A stretch of 64,000 nt of DNA from Amphibalanus amphitrite (lineage: Eukaryota; Arthropoda; Thecostraca; Balanomorpha; Balanidae). Made by a program: the position numbers and the translations under genes. Shown piece after piece: positions 1 to 11,347 of the stretch. The stretch is from contig NW_024882310.1 of assembly GCF_019059575.1 (NCBI RefSeq), positions 1 through 64,000 on the forward strand, read 5' to 3'. The stretch's first letter is position 1. Each line of letters begins with the position of its first letter. Below the pieces are notes generated by a model. It saw only the letters and a program-made list of their open reading frames with translations. It made no database searches and was not told the DNA's origin.

Positions 1-132
1 CGCGTGCTTTCAACCTCAATCGATGACGCAGTTGCAACTAGAACTGTAACGCGATATCAATCGATACAATTGGATCTTGCCTGTAAAGTTAAAACATACA
101 AACGTCCCTGACAATATCCTCGGTCGCCTAAC

Positions 133-2238
133 CTTATTGCTGAGGAACACGCTGCTCATGGAGATGACATAGAGCTGGCTGCGCGTGGAGGCGGCCACCA
201 GCGTCTCCTCGGAGGGGCTGACCGCCAGGCCGGTGATACCCTCCTGCGGCGGCGCCTCCTGGGTGACCGCCATCCTGCCCGGGTCCTGCGGCACGTGTAC
301 CGTCCGCAGCAGACGGTAGAACTCGGTCGTCTGGTCTTCGGCGCGGTCAAACACGTGCGCGATGCCCACGCCGCACACGGCCACGAAACCCTGCCGGATG
401 GGATGGGACTGGTCAGGTGATGCCACTTATCGTCACGGGTCAGATCAGAAAAGAACGGCTAAAAATGACGGGACAATTGGCTGTGGAAACTGCTTGAGAT
501 CATGCCAAGGGAGGATCATAAAATGTTAAGCTTGGAAATGTAGTAAAAAGGAACCTTTTTTAAGCACATTATACAATTCAACTGAATCCGTGAAAATTCA
601 TCAATTTCTGGACGTTCTTGATTAATTTTGTCACAATCGTAGTCGCAATCAGCAAGCGACATTCAATTGACGATACCGCTGAAACCCATCACACAAAATC
701 AGAAGACATCCGAGCATAGGCACCTCACCAAGCCTGCACCCCACGCTCACCTTGGAGAATGTGACTATGCTGGTGACGGGTGTGCCGGCGCCAACACCTC
801 CTCCGGACACCACCGAGCCGGAGCGGGTACCGTTCACCGAACGACGATCTGCCTCCGAGGAGGAGTCCTTCCCCAGCACATCGCCCAGCCGGAACTCGGC
901 CTTCAGTTCAGCAGCGTCATACAGCACCACGCGACCCTGGTCCGTACCCACCAGCAGACGGTTCTGACCTGAGGAACACACAGAACCGTGAACACCAATC
1001 TGCCTCATGTTGCATCATCTTGCTGTGGCTATTACCTACGGTCAGTTTCAGTATGTACCTACCTGCCCAGGCAGCGCACATGTAGTTGGTGTTTTCGACG
1101 CGCTGGTGGCCAAACTGACGCAGCGATCCTTCGGTGAGTCGCAGCATCTTCAGCAGGTGCTGGCCCACCACCACGATCACTGCCGGGTCCGCTGGGTTGT
1201 ACACCGCCTGCGAAGGGAAGCGACGTTCAGTCTTGGTAGCAATAAAGCCTACACAAAGCAGCGATTGATATACATTGCTCAAAAGTCAGGATCTCACGTT
1301 CAGGGCAAGGAAGTGCATGCAGCATCTCCTTATTTACAACCCGATGTTTTATCTCATTAGGTATCTACCGCATCCTCTCACCTGGTTGACGGCTGCCCAG
1401 GTGTTGGGCATGTTCGGCTTGAGCGTGGTGACGATCTTCCCCTTCTCCCAGAGGTAGACGACAAGCGTGTAGTCCGGGCTGCCACCGAGCACCAGCACAT
1501 ACTTGTGGTCGCTGGAGAAGGACAGAGACACGACGTCCTTGGACTGCACCTCTGTGCAGTAGAGCGTCTTGCGCCGTTTGCTCGTAGACAGGTCATAGAT
1601 GAAGATGGTCGGCTTGTCAACGCAGTCAGAGACGGCCAGATAACGTCTGAAAATAATGACAATCGTCAGGAGTTGTGGAAGTATTAATAAATTAGACTGA
1701 CAACATATAAGAAAATTCACGTTGCATAAGACGCCCATCCATCAGAAGAAACAGATAAACAAAACGATCTGCTGGTCAGAAGAAATTGTGAAAATAATCA
1801 ATATGCATCCTGAAAAGTCAACAAATATACTAAGTGCACCATAACGAAACAGCTGAGCAGTCAACAGCGTACACAATGCCTACATTTGTACCTAGCCGTT
1901 ACCCCTGCCTACAATCGATCTAACAACCAGTAACGAGCCACGCCTGGCTGGCGTGAACTTCTAACGCATGTTGTAACCCGTAGAGATACATAAAGCTTAT
2001 TTACGAGTTACGACAAAGCTAACGGAACTCACTTGTTTTGGCTCAACGCAAAATTCTTCAGATTCCTGAGCTTTCTTAGATCATCGAAATGCGTTTGATG
2101 CTTGTGAAGCACATTGTAGCTGAGTATCGTAGATCCAGCTGGGTAAATTATGTTCTGATCATCGCAGTAACATACGTTATTCGGAATGTCGTTCCTAAGC
2201 CCAAATATATGGACTAACGAGACCTCAGCGATAGACAT
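133..2238 (-). CDS. CFAP57: CFAP57 (WDR65)-like axonemal WD-repeat protein, N-terminal five exons (partial)
   Basis: Cilia- and flagella-associated protein 57 is a long WD-repeat and coiled-coil protein of motile axonemes, linked to inner dynein arm assembly. The exons read on the minus strand are 2238-2033, 1646-1382, 1207-1063, 968-751 and 390-133. All have GT/AG borders and join in frame to give 364 codons. The start is the Met at 2238; an upstream in-frame Met at 2262 would add 8 residues, but the chosen start matches the length of vertebrate CFAP57. Recognisable stretches are HIFGLRNDIPNNV and NIIYPAG near the N-terminus, DKPTIFIYDL, VVSLSFSSDHKYVLVLGG and YLWEKGK in exon 2, LLVGTDQGRVVLY in exon 4, and SPSEETLVAASTRSQLY in exon 5. 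A Ser/Gly-rich loop in exon 4 lies where the vertebrate protein also has a poorly conserved insert. The rest of the propeller and the coiled coil lie beyond the left edge. The assignment rests on remembered family sequence, but the order and spacing match well. Confidence 0.9.
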
Positions 2239-2810
2239 TGTAAACCGTTCGAAGCAGTTCAATTATGTAGATTCACACACTGTCAAAGTGGACATTATTA
2301 GCTCTATATTATGAAAGCTATCAAGCTTCGCAGTGCATACGACGATGAGTAAAATGTGAAATCCATCAGTATGTCCAAAACATCTTTCCTTATGTTTCAA
2401 AATTTTGGGTGGCGGGATCGCATTGCACGTTCTCTTTGTCAGCCTCGTACTACTTAACGTCTGTAACAAAGATTCGGTAAGTTAATGCATTGCAGTAATG
2501 CAAGTTTCCAGAATTATGCTATAGCTGTATGTAGGGAAAAGCCAAACGACTTTCGTCTTTCACCAAACCACTTTTACACACCGGTCTTTCAACACGCTGC
2601 GCCACGATAGACAGCAGAGCGCTACTTCGGTCAATCGTCAATAACAACGGTTGTCATGGTAACAAACGCCCGGAGGGTACGGTTTCCGACGAAAACGGTT
2701 CCCTGACAGAACTGAACGAAAACGGTTCCCTGGCTGAACTGAACTGAACTGACATTGGTTTGCACAATGCATACCTATATCAACCTTACACGAAACAGCA
2801 TGAAGGTGAA
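2239..2810. other. Spacer upstream of CFAP57
   Basis: This should contain the CFAP57 5' UTR and promoter. I see no clear TATA box and no other gene. A short GAACTGAACT-type tandem lies near 2735-2755. Confidence 0.4.
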
Positions 2811-3290
2811 TTAACCCGCGCCCCGCTGGGGTCTGCCGACCAACGCGCCCTGCTGGGGGTGGGGCAATTTGCCCCCCCCCCCCTAAGATCTCGAGAACCA
2901 CGCAACATAGCGACAAGCGGTAAACGGTGTTAGATAGCCCCATCAGGGAACTACCTTGTAACCCAAATTCGTTGACCTAGGTCAAACCGATGACGTCACA
3001 GGTCAGGTCAAATGTCGAATTTTCACCGTTTACAGGCATTTCAAGAAATGCGTGGTAAAATCGAGTAAAATGCATTTCATTGAAAATCATCGATGGTGAA
3101 ATGTTCGTCAAACACAAATTTTGCTTTTTGAGGTCACTGATACCAGGTCAGGTCACAGAGGTCAGGTCACTGAGGGTCACATTATGAAAATATCATGTGA
3201 TTCATGTTTTATGGTCCGTTTTATATGCCAAATACGATTATGTGGGTCAGGCAGTCTTTAGGGTCAGTTTAGATTATGTTTCGGTAAAGG

Positions 3291-5094
3291 CATGGTGTGT
3301 CAAAAGTGGAAATAGCCGGTGCGCCGTCTGGCAACCCGGCAGCCCGCCGCCATAGGGAAATTCATGCTTTTTGTCGCTTTTTCGCTCCTTATGAGTCACT
3401 TGATCTAATTAGAGCTTAACTAGGAACGAGGCGGGTCACTTGGACGTATTCGGGAGCCGAATACGGGGTTTTGGAGCCAATACCTGGGAAACCCTACCCG
3501 CCCAATGCGAGTATTTAAGAGTCTGCATGCCCAAATTAACGCTGAGCGCGGCCGTTTTCGGTCGGTTTTCCGCGACCTTGTGGCGAAATCGCCTAATTTA
3601 TTCAACCAGGGTGGGCTAATTCGCTTAACCCTATTAGTGGCAGGGGGGGGGGGTTGTTTTTATCTACCCCTCAGGTTTTTCGGGAATATCTTCGAAACCG
3701 CTGAAGCTACGATGCTGAAATTTTCTGACTTTTCCTAAAACTAAATTGGGCACGTTCCCTGTAAATTTCAAGTTCATAACTTTACCAGGGGCGGTTCCAG
3801 AGCACTGGGAATTGGGGGTCCTATTCGTGAAGCGAGTCATTTGGGCGAAGATCACGATGCTGCACCAGTTTTACGAACAGTGAATGAAAGGTATCATGTG
3901 ATAACATATACAGTTATTGTGCATCCTCTTTTGACACGTTTTTGCTATAATAGGCGGATCCAGGCGTCCAAAAAGGGGGGTTATGTTTTACCCCCCAACA
4001 TAGGTGCCCTGACACCGCCTATGCATGACCAATACAATTGTAGTCGTTCTCTCATAAGAAAATTGTAACATAACAAGACCATTACCACCCTTTTTAGAAA
4101 CAGTACAAACAAAAACCTTATTTACCATACTTTTTGTGTACCCCCAATCTCAATGATCTGTATCCGCCTATGATTTTTGAAAATGCATATTTTTAGGATC
4201 CATGTGAATTCCTGGTTCATTCTCTATCGATCGGCAAAAGTTGCGTTAAGATTTGTTCAGAAACCTGGCCGTGATAAACAGTCTAAAATGTATCTGCAAT
4301 TTGCCTGTTTTTACCCCCCTCTACCCCCCCTATTGACATTTTTTAATTTTTATTTTTTAGAAATGTAGATCACGTTGAGCGAAATCGAATGCCGTTTGAA
4401 TTTTGAAAATCGGCCCGTTAGATCTCGAGATATCAAGGGGGGGTCGTAAACAGCCCCCCCCCCCTGCCACTAATAGGGGTATGCCAGGAGCCTGCCACTA
4501 ATAGGGTTAACTAGGAATGAGGCGTTGAAGAGAATTATTCAAGGAATAGAGTTGTGCAAAAATATTTTTTGTATTGTTAAAACTGTATCCGCCCTCGAAC
4601 GATAAATATTGTTGACCCATCAGGAACACATCCCCTGGAATGCGTTTGGACTTGGCTGGATCTAATATTAGCGAGTATCTGCTAATGCAGTTTCTTGGCT
4701 TACACAGTACGTACACAAGTATACACACTTCCTGCCCTTGGTTATTCCTCACTTGAATGAAAATTTTGCTATAATAATTATTCCAAGCAGTTAACAGGTT
4801 TTAGTGCAGTGCCAATTCGGAACCGTTCAGCGCCGCCAGTCTCCCAGGCGGCGCGTAACGGCTGCCGCCGGCCGCCGCTCTGGCAGGGTGTTTGACTTCA
4901 TATCTCTGTTGCTAGAAAAGTTGTGGACTGATTTACTTGATTCTTGCATGAAAAGATCCGCCATTCAATTCTTAGCAGATAACGAAAATTTGACGTCAAT
5001 TGCACGATCCGCTGCCCATATTGTGGTACTGCCATCTATTGACAAGGCTGGCGAACTAAAGCCGGGCGGCTATTTCCACTTTTGACACACCATG
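3291..5094. repeat. 28-bp inverted repeat pair bounding a nested insertion
   Basis: Positions 3291-3318 (starting CATGGTGTGTCAAAAGTGGA) and 5067-5094 are exact reverse complements over 28 bp. They sit inside element A and enclose element B, so they may be the termini of a further element. The short repeat TTAACTAGGAACGAGGCG near 3417 recurs with one change at 4507. No target duplication is obvious. Confidence 0.55.
3625..4510. mobile_element. TTAA-flanked piggyBac-like element B nested in A
   Basis: The left end is TTAA at 3625 plus CCCTATTAGTGGCAGG and then a G-run. The right end is the reverse complement, closing with TTAA at 4507-4510. The right terminal motif occurs twice in tandem (about 4463-4479 and 4491-4506). 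Inside, 3950-4172 is bounded by ATAGGCGGATCCAG and its imperfect complement. This resembles the hAT-like MITE at 21754 and may be a third level of nesting. No coding capacity. Confidence 0.7.
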
Positions 5095-5807
5095 GTCAGG
5101 TCAAAGTTAGGTCAAGGTCAGGTCAAATTAGGTCAAATTTCAAAGTTGATATTTTTGCATAAAATGGTATCGATTCGATGCAGCTCGTCACGGGGAGTTC
5201 AATGGTGGTTTTTGTGTTGCGCTACGTGGTTTAGAATGACTAAAAATTGAGTTTAAAAATATGACGTCATCAATTTTGAACAGTGTTTTGAGTTTTCGCT
5301 ATAACTTGGCCAAAAAGGAGGTATCGATTTAAAATTTGGTATGTATATAGAAGAGCGCGAGGACTATCACATGTAGGTAGGTATTCCGGTTTTTTTTCGA
5401 AATTCGGAAATTTTTTGGATTTTTTTAGTTTTGCAAAAAAAATCAATTTTTTGAATTTTTGGGGTCAAAATCTAAAAATTTTGAAAATCCGAGATAGCAG
5501 TTTTGTAGCGCTATCTTTTGTCTACATAACCATATAAAGAATTTTGAAATTATTTGGTAACTGTAGCTTTTGTGAGCGTTTCACGATTTCATGTTTTTGC
5601 TCATTTTTGCTCGAACATGACCTCAGTTTGACCTCAATAACTCCTGACCTAAGGTGACCTAAGACTTGAAATTTGATGTGAAGGTGTCAAATTGATGCCT
5701 GGAAAGGTACTAAAATTTGGCGGCACTGCGCGCCGCCGTTTTCTAACTATTTAGGAAAAACCACAGGGGGGCCAAATTGCCCCCCCCCCCAGCGGGACGA
5801 GGGTTAA

Positions 5808-6653
5808 TATTTGGCTCAGAAACAATAAATGATAATTTTTCATTGTCATTCATGCAGGCAATAAGCTCATGATGCATGTCTTCATAATTACCTACACCAA
5901 AGTCGATACCTACCTACACCTTTCATGTCACGTGTTAAGCCATGTGTTCAATCACCGTCAGTGTTAGCGAGTAGCGCGGCTGCGTATGAGGGCATGGATC
6001 ACGGTCACCCAAATATACGCTAATGGGCGTGTGGTCGACTGACGTTTCCATTTTATTGTAAACTACCGCCAGGTTCAGCTGAAACATCATGACGCGAGAA
6101 CTTTGACACCTCATTACGTCAACACAAGGCTTTGAGAAAATATACCTATCACAGCAAAAAAAAACCTGCTTATGACGCAAAAGTGTGAATTAATTATTTG
6201 TGAAAAACGCACTGAATTCATAACTAACAATCACGCTGATTAGAGGAGTGCAATTATCAAAATCACCGTTATTTGCCTCATGCCCTAAGCTCACTCTCAT
6301 ACACAAAGTCGTCTGATCCTGTAACGCTGGCGGTTACATTTTCCCAATTTTACGGACCTCAACATAAGACTACAACTCAACCCCGCGGCGCGACTCAAAG
6401 AAGAGGAGAGAAAATGTAACGTTAATGCGGTTACATTTTCTATCATTCTTGCAAATAGCATCATTGGCTGCAACGGAGACCTTTTTCTAACTTCAATTCC
6501 GTTCTGTTCCTGGCTGCAAACACGGGCTACGACACTACGGCCGATCAGCGTCCCATCTGGCCACCAGGTCCCCACCGCGCCGAGATACCGAAAACATCCA
6601 TTCGTAGCCCGGCCACATCGTCAAAAGGGTGTCGGAGCGGCATAACGGGCTTA
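5808..6653. other. Spacer without recognised gene
   Basis: I see no supported coding exon. A short stem-loop with 11-bp arms (GAAAATGTAAC and its complement) lies at about 6410-6441. Confidence 0.4.
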
Positions 6654-7504
6654 GGGCCTGTTCCAGCGCCTCCAGAAACCTCCAGAAACCTCCAGAAAGC
6701 TCCAGAAAGCTCTAGAATCCTCCAGAGAGCGTTCCAGCGCCTCCAGAAAGCTCCAGAAAGCTCTCGCCAAAGCTCCAGAAACCTCCAGTAGCCTCCAGAG
6801 AGTTGAGAGGTCCAAATTTCTCTGGCGGCTCTGGTCTACAATTATGGTGCACATGTGACAATCACGAATGTAAACAAAGGACATTTGACTGATTATTTTA
6901 CAACTTGAATGTAAAGAAAATTACATTGCTATAATTTTATTTATCTTTTTAACTAAAATTGAAAAACAAATTTTGCGTTTCAAGAGGGAACAATCGTCAT
7001 TCTTTTGGTATCTAATAGTGGTGTCAATTTCAGAAAATGTGTGTCCAATGTCCGTCCAATTTCCAATGCTTACGTCGATTGTCCGTCCAAAAATGTCCAA
7101 GCCAGCCATTTGTCCAAAGATGTCCGAAACCTACGCAATAGTTTACACTCAACACTATTATTTAATTGTTTTTAATGTACTATTGCCAGCTTTAATGTGT
7201 TAATCATATCAAAAGCTGAGCTTTCTATTCGCCAATCAGTGTTAAACACGATTGCTTTATAAAAATGCTGAGGTGTAGCAAGTGATTGTCCAAAGTTGTC
7301 CAACGCCTGCCGTCATTGTCCAACCGAATTCCGAATTGGACATTGGACAAAATCGGAATTCCGAAGATTCAAGTTCCGATTGACACCACTAGTATCTATG
7401 ACGCCAATCTCCAGAAATCTCCAGATTGCGTTCCAGCGCCTCCAGTAAAACCTCTGGTAGAGCCTCCAGTCAAGAATTTCTTCTGGAGGCGCTGGAACAG
7501 GCCC
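6654..7504. mobile_element. Non-autonomous DNA element C with 25-bp TIR and CTCCAGAAA tandem ends
   Basis: The left end starts GGGCCTGTTCCAGCGCCTCC at 6654. The right end at 7504 is its exact complement over about 25 bp. Both ends abut TA (6652-6653 and 7505-7506). That suggests a TA target duplication, as in Tc1/mariner or a PIF/Harbinger relative. The left subterminal part (6665-6800) is a degenerate 10-11 bp tandem of CTCCAGAAAC/G type, and the same unit recurs at the right end. The centre contains repeated TGTCCAA words. No transposase is seen. Confidence 0.7.
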
Positions 7505-7850
7505 TAGTACCGTTATTCGAGATCTGGAATCGCCGCCCGTCTGCTGAACAACAACTTTTACAAGCATTGTATTTCTCGGTTCTAACATTTCAAACGTTTC
7601 GGCACAAAAGCAAACTGCTTCAAACAGACACCCGCCACGACAGCTGTGCGGCGTCAGCGACCAAAAGCGCGGTCATAACAGCCGACCGCCGACAGGACGC
7701 GAAGAGGGGGGACGGCCCGGTCACACGGTCGCGCATAACGGTACAGCACCTGCGCGGCCGGGCAGCCGGCACCGGCGTTGTCATGACAACGGCCCCTCCG
7801 GAGGCTGCGCGTCAGAAAACGGCGGAGTAAGGTCGACCAGCCTGTATAAT
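7505..7850. other. Short spacer between elements C and D
   Basis: GC-rich in its second half (7620-7835). The open frame here shows no recognisable domain and I do not call it a gene. Confidence 0.4.
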
Positions 7851-8339
7851 AGGGTGGTTCGAAAAAATCGATTTTTGGAAAGTGCAGCCTACAACAAGTG
7901 CAAAAGTGGCCTCATACCTTTAGAACACCACATGCAAATTTTTAGTGCGATTGGAAAAGTGTCTACATGGGCGCTTTGCTGTTGAACGAAGGTCTGCACT
8001 CACGTTTCAGGCGTTGCAGTCTCCTATAGTGGGGCGGGCCGGCGGGTTGTATCTAACACCAGGTGGTGCGGCAACTTCTGTTAAGTATGCTGGGAAACGT
8101 TTTCTGGGCCAGATTGGTGATTTATTGTTACATTACGACTAAATGGAAGCATAATCATGCATTTATGGGAATTTTTAAAGTACAATTAATTATACGTAGT
8201 AAGCTTGCATTGTTGCTATAGTAAACAGTCAATAATACCAACCTAGTGGCTTCGCTGAGGAGCCATATGCTAGCAATCCTCCTGGGGTTCCTTGGTACAA
8301 GTATATTAATGCCCCTAAACGAGTAGACCATTAAGAAAT

Positions 8340-8907
8340 TTGATATTTTCCTCAGTTGTAAAATTCTATGAAACTATTTATCCTTCGATAAAAGGTGTTT
8401 CCGGGAGGAGATTTTCTCCCATTGTGCTCGCTGTTTTCATCACTCCTCGTCACACAAGGCAGCCGGCAGCCGCCCCGTGCCCTTCTCGCCGTCACATGCC
8501 CGACCTCCAGGCGGCTGCACGAGCCCGTCGTCGCCCATGTCAATACAAAATGCAAGCTCACTGCATGTGCCAGAAAAAAAGGCAAGGTGCCTCCCGCTGA
8601 ATGGAATTTTTTACGAGACTAAAGAGGAAAAAGACAGCAGGTGATTGGAGCAGTAGACGTGAAAGGGACACGAGCCATAGCTAGAAGGAGACGACGATCT
8701 GCAGGTCGGGACAGTCCTGCTGATGCCAGTGGTAGCACAGCACAGGAGCTGCAGGAGCACGCTGATATTAGCGTGGGTGCTGCACACCCAAGTCCTGCTG
8801 ACTCTGTCAACGAGGCTGAAAATACGATATCAGGTACGACAGCGACGTCCTCCGAATCGGTGCAGAACCGAATTGTCATATCAAACTTCAATCCACAGTG
8901 TATATAA
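8340..8907 (+). pseudogene. Broken copy of the arm-encoded ORF of element D (left arm)
   Basis: The left arm encodes the same protein as the right-arm ORF but is interrupted. After AEWNFLRD there is a stop near 8620, and the frame resumes at 8641 (VIGAVDVKGTRAIARRR...). It has decayed relative to the right arm. Confidence 0.5.
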
Positions 8908-9077
8908 ATATCAATCAAACTTCAATCAAACTTTTCAAAGCGCGGGTTAGACCTCACGGCAAACCACATCGGCGCGTAGACTTGCGTATACCTTACCAGG
9001 TGTACTAGGCTTTCGCTGGGTTCGTCTGTCCGGGTGTACAGTATCAGCAGCCGGGTGGCCAGTGTTAACCAGCGGGA

Positions 9078-9381
9078 CAGGGGCGTCGACGCGTAAGGAA
9101 AACTGGTCCGACTTTTTCTCGGGGGGCCCCCACCGGTGGGGGCCCCCAGGGGCCCCCGTGGCCGCAGCAGGGCCCCCGAGAGCCCCAACAGGGCCCCCCG
9201 CGGCCGCAGAAGGGGACCCCGCGGGCCGCAGCAGGGCCCCGCGGTGTCTAGCAGGGCCCCAGAGGCGCAGCAGGGCCCCCGCGGTCTGCAGCAGGGGCCC
9301 CCGCGAGCCACAGCAGGGCACCGCTTAGTCGAAAAAGTGGTCCGACTAGTCGGAAAAGTCGGACCGGTGTCGACGCCCCTG
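9078..9381. mobile_element. hAT-like MITE E with perfect 8-bp TSD and GC-rich tandem core
   Basis: CAGGGGCGTCGACGCG at 9078 and its imperfect complement ending at 9381 are flanked by identical 8-mers CAGCGGGA (9070-9077 and 9382-9389). CAGGG termini with an 8-bp duplication are the hAT hallmark. Inside the ends, GGTCCGAC and TTTTT tracts are also inverted. The core (about 9160-9320) is a degenerate 20-21 bp tandem of GCAGCAGGGCCCCCGCGG type. The open frames across it on both strands are low-complexity artefacts. Confidence 0.85.
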
Positions 9382-9678
9382 CAGCGGGAGTAGTTTACTG
9401 GTCTGGGCTTTCTTCGAGCAGTGGTGACTGGTATCCGCCCAGCGGCGAGTGCCTGGCAATAGCTCAGTAGTAACTGCTGATCGGCGGAGAGATCCGACTG
9501 TGCGTCACCGGTCGGTTGCTAGACGTAGGTGGGTATGGGTTGATACTCAACCACGGGGAGCTGGTAGACGTCCCCGCACAGCCTCTGTCCCAGGGGACAC
9601 TTTAACGTTTTTGGTCCAGTAGTGCCATGGCCACCGTCCATTGCCGTAAACAAGTGTCTGAGTGGCAGCTCATTCGCG

Positions 9679-9969
9679 TTAGGTAAGCATATCAGCCACT
9701 GGAAGTTTTAATCTCAATGTCCCTCTTACTTCGACTATTGCGCCGTTTCTCCAGCCTGCAGTGTTCACATTGGCTCCATCCGCTAGAACACCTTGCAGAG
9801 TGTCTTTAGATTCTGTTTCTCGAATGCGGTCAGTCACATTTCTCGCTACAGTCTTGCTGGTGCCAGAGTCGCGGGTGCTGTGGTCGATATATGTGCAGCC
9901 AGGCTCTGCCTCGTATATGTACTGGATGGTCTTCCCGTTTAGTGTTTTTAGGTTGAATAATTTCACCAC
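9679..9969 (-). pseudogene. Transposase-like ORF fragment in element D
   Basis: A 96-residue open stretch contains LQGVLADGANVNTAGWRNGA. This resembles the DGTxVNTG motif of uncharacterised repeat-encoded proteins I recall from arthropods and cnidarians. Upstream coding-like sequence in another frame (KLRMWVLMVNETSQVIEE, about 9970-10050) suggests a frameshift. It is probably the decayed protein gene of element D. Family membership is inference. Confidence 0.4.
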
Positions 9970-10041
9970 CTTCGACGGTTTCCTCTATCACTTGTGATGT
10001 CTCGTTTACCATCAAAACCCACATACGTAGCTTTCCTTCAG

Positions 10042-11204
10042 CAGGGTGTCCCCAAAAAATGTACCTCATTTGAGATTAAGATATCTCAGTGTCTGAGCAT
10101 ATAATGATCCTAAATTTGGTACCATATGAAAGCTCATTCCATAGCATTTTGTTTGATATAAACTATTTTACTGTACGTTACGTGACAGCCGAGTGATAAC
10201 GGAAGAGCAAAACCCTTGCAATTTCGCACTTGAATTACTGCCAAAGTATTTCTAAATTGTGTCTCATGTCAACTGAAGACATCTCAGAAAATACGCACGT
10301 GATAATAGCTATAATATATTTTATTAAAGCTTATTTCATGGCAATCAATGCTCCACATTTTTCATTTTGCACAATGGGGCAACTGAGCAAGGAGGAAAGG
10401 ATTCAAGTTGCAAAATCCTACCCCCAAACCGGCTCTGTGCTGCAAACACAGCGGAAACTAAAGGCCCACTTCAAAACAAACAAACAAAAAAGCTCCTCCC
10501 AGACGTGTGCAAAAAGTGTGTGAACACCATCAGCCTCCAATGGCTACACCACACACTTCCGAGATCAACGATGGTCTGGCTCAACGAGCGCATGGGTAAT
10601 CGGATCATATCCCAGCGTGCCAACGTTAGCTGGCCGCCACACTCCCCAGACCTATCGCCCCTTGACTTTTATCTGTGGGGGTTCCTCAAGAGTGTGGTAT
10701 ACGCAAAGAATCCTCAAACTCTGGACCAGCTAAGGAACTACATGCATCCGGAAAATCCCGCTTGAAACATGTGCCCGCGTAGCCCAAGAGTCCTAAAGAC
10801 GCTCCGCCATGTGTGCCGAGCAAAAGGGAGAGCACTTCGAGCGTTAGCACGGCTGAACCTTTAACTGGGATGTGATGCGATGTGTGCTTGTTATGTTAGC
10901 AATGCATGAATGAAACCTAGTTTCAATATTTCTAATTGTTTTCTTCTGAGTTGCTGAAAATATCGGCAAAACAATTGAAAGCTTTTTCCCCAGGAAGACC
11001 CGTGGAAATAGTTGAAGAGCGAAATTGCAAGGGTTTTGCTCTTCCGTTATCACTCGGCTGTCACGTAACGTACAGTAAAATAGTTTATATCAAACAAAAT
11101 GCTATGGAATGAGCTTTCATATGGCACCAAATTTGGGATCATTGTATGCTCAGACACTGAGATATCTTCATTTCAAATGAGGTACATTTTTTTGGGACAC
11201 CCTG
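10042..11204 (+). mobile_element. Degenerate mariner-like element with about 187-bp TIRs
   Basis: The ends 10042-10228 and 11018-11204 are near-identical inverted repeats beginning CAGGGTGTCCC, the usual mariner terminus. The right end abuts TA; the left flank has lost it. The element lies in the spacer of element D. The body encodes broken transposase (10374-10765). A full mariner is about 1.3 kb, so a modest internal deletion is likely. Confidence 0.85.
10374..10765 (+). pseudogene. Mariner transposase remnant
   Basis: The N-terminal part reads MGQLSKEERIQVAKSYPQTG followed by a helix-turn-helix-like stretch. A shifted frame then gives WPPHSPDLSPLDFYLWGFLK and SVVYAKNPQTLDQLRN. That is the C-terminal catalytic block of mariner transposases, with the PDLxPxDFxLWGxLK signature. 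The middle, with the first catalytic Asp region, is missing, and at least one frameshift joins the two parts. Non-functional. Confidence 0.8.
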
Positions 11205-11347
11205 TATTTTTTCTCTCTCTAGGTGTCTGTACACTATTATTAATGTAGACCTCCTCACCTTGGACCTGGTAATAAGGCTCGACTGGTCCGTCTCTGAAAC
11301 TATTTCGACGTGTCATCAGTGCAGAACCCAGTGCGGCAGCAGCTCCG

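Larger units (their letters stand above)
2811..5807. mobile_element. TTAA-flanked piggyBac-like non-autonomous element A (composite)
   Basis: TTAA at 2811-2814 is followed by CCCGCGCCCCGCTGGGG. The right end (5781-5807) gives the inverted match CCCTCGTCCCGCTGGGG and closes with TTAA at 5804-5807. Just inside both ends is a G-run, CAATTTG and C-run hairpin. The left terminal motif is partly repeated about 30 bp further in (near 2850). Interior flanks carry many AGGTCA-like half-sites (3000-3180, 5095-5140 and 5625-5660). TTAA duplication with CCC termini is the signature of the piggyBac superfamily. No transposase is visible. The 3-kb length is explained by nested insertions between 3291 and 5094. 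Confidence 0.7.

Noticed and set aside
8922..9321. Pro/Gly/Arg-rich frames on both strands
   Set aside because: They run across the GC-rich tandem core of MITE E and are low complexity.
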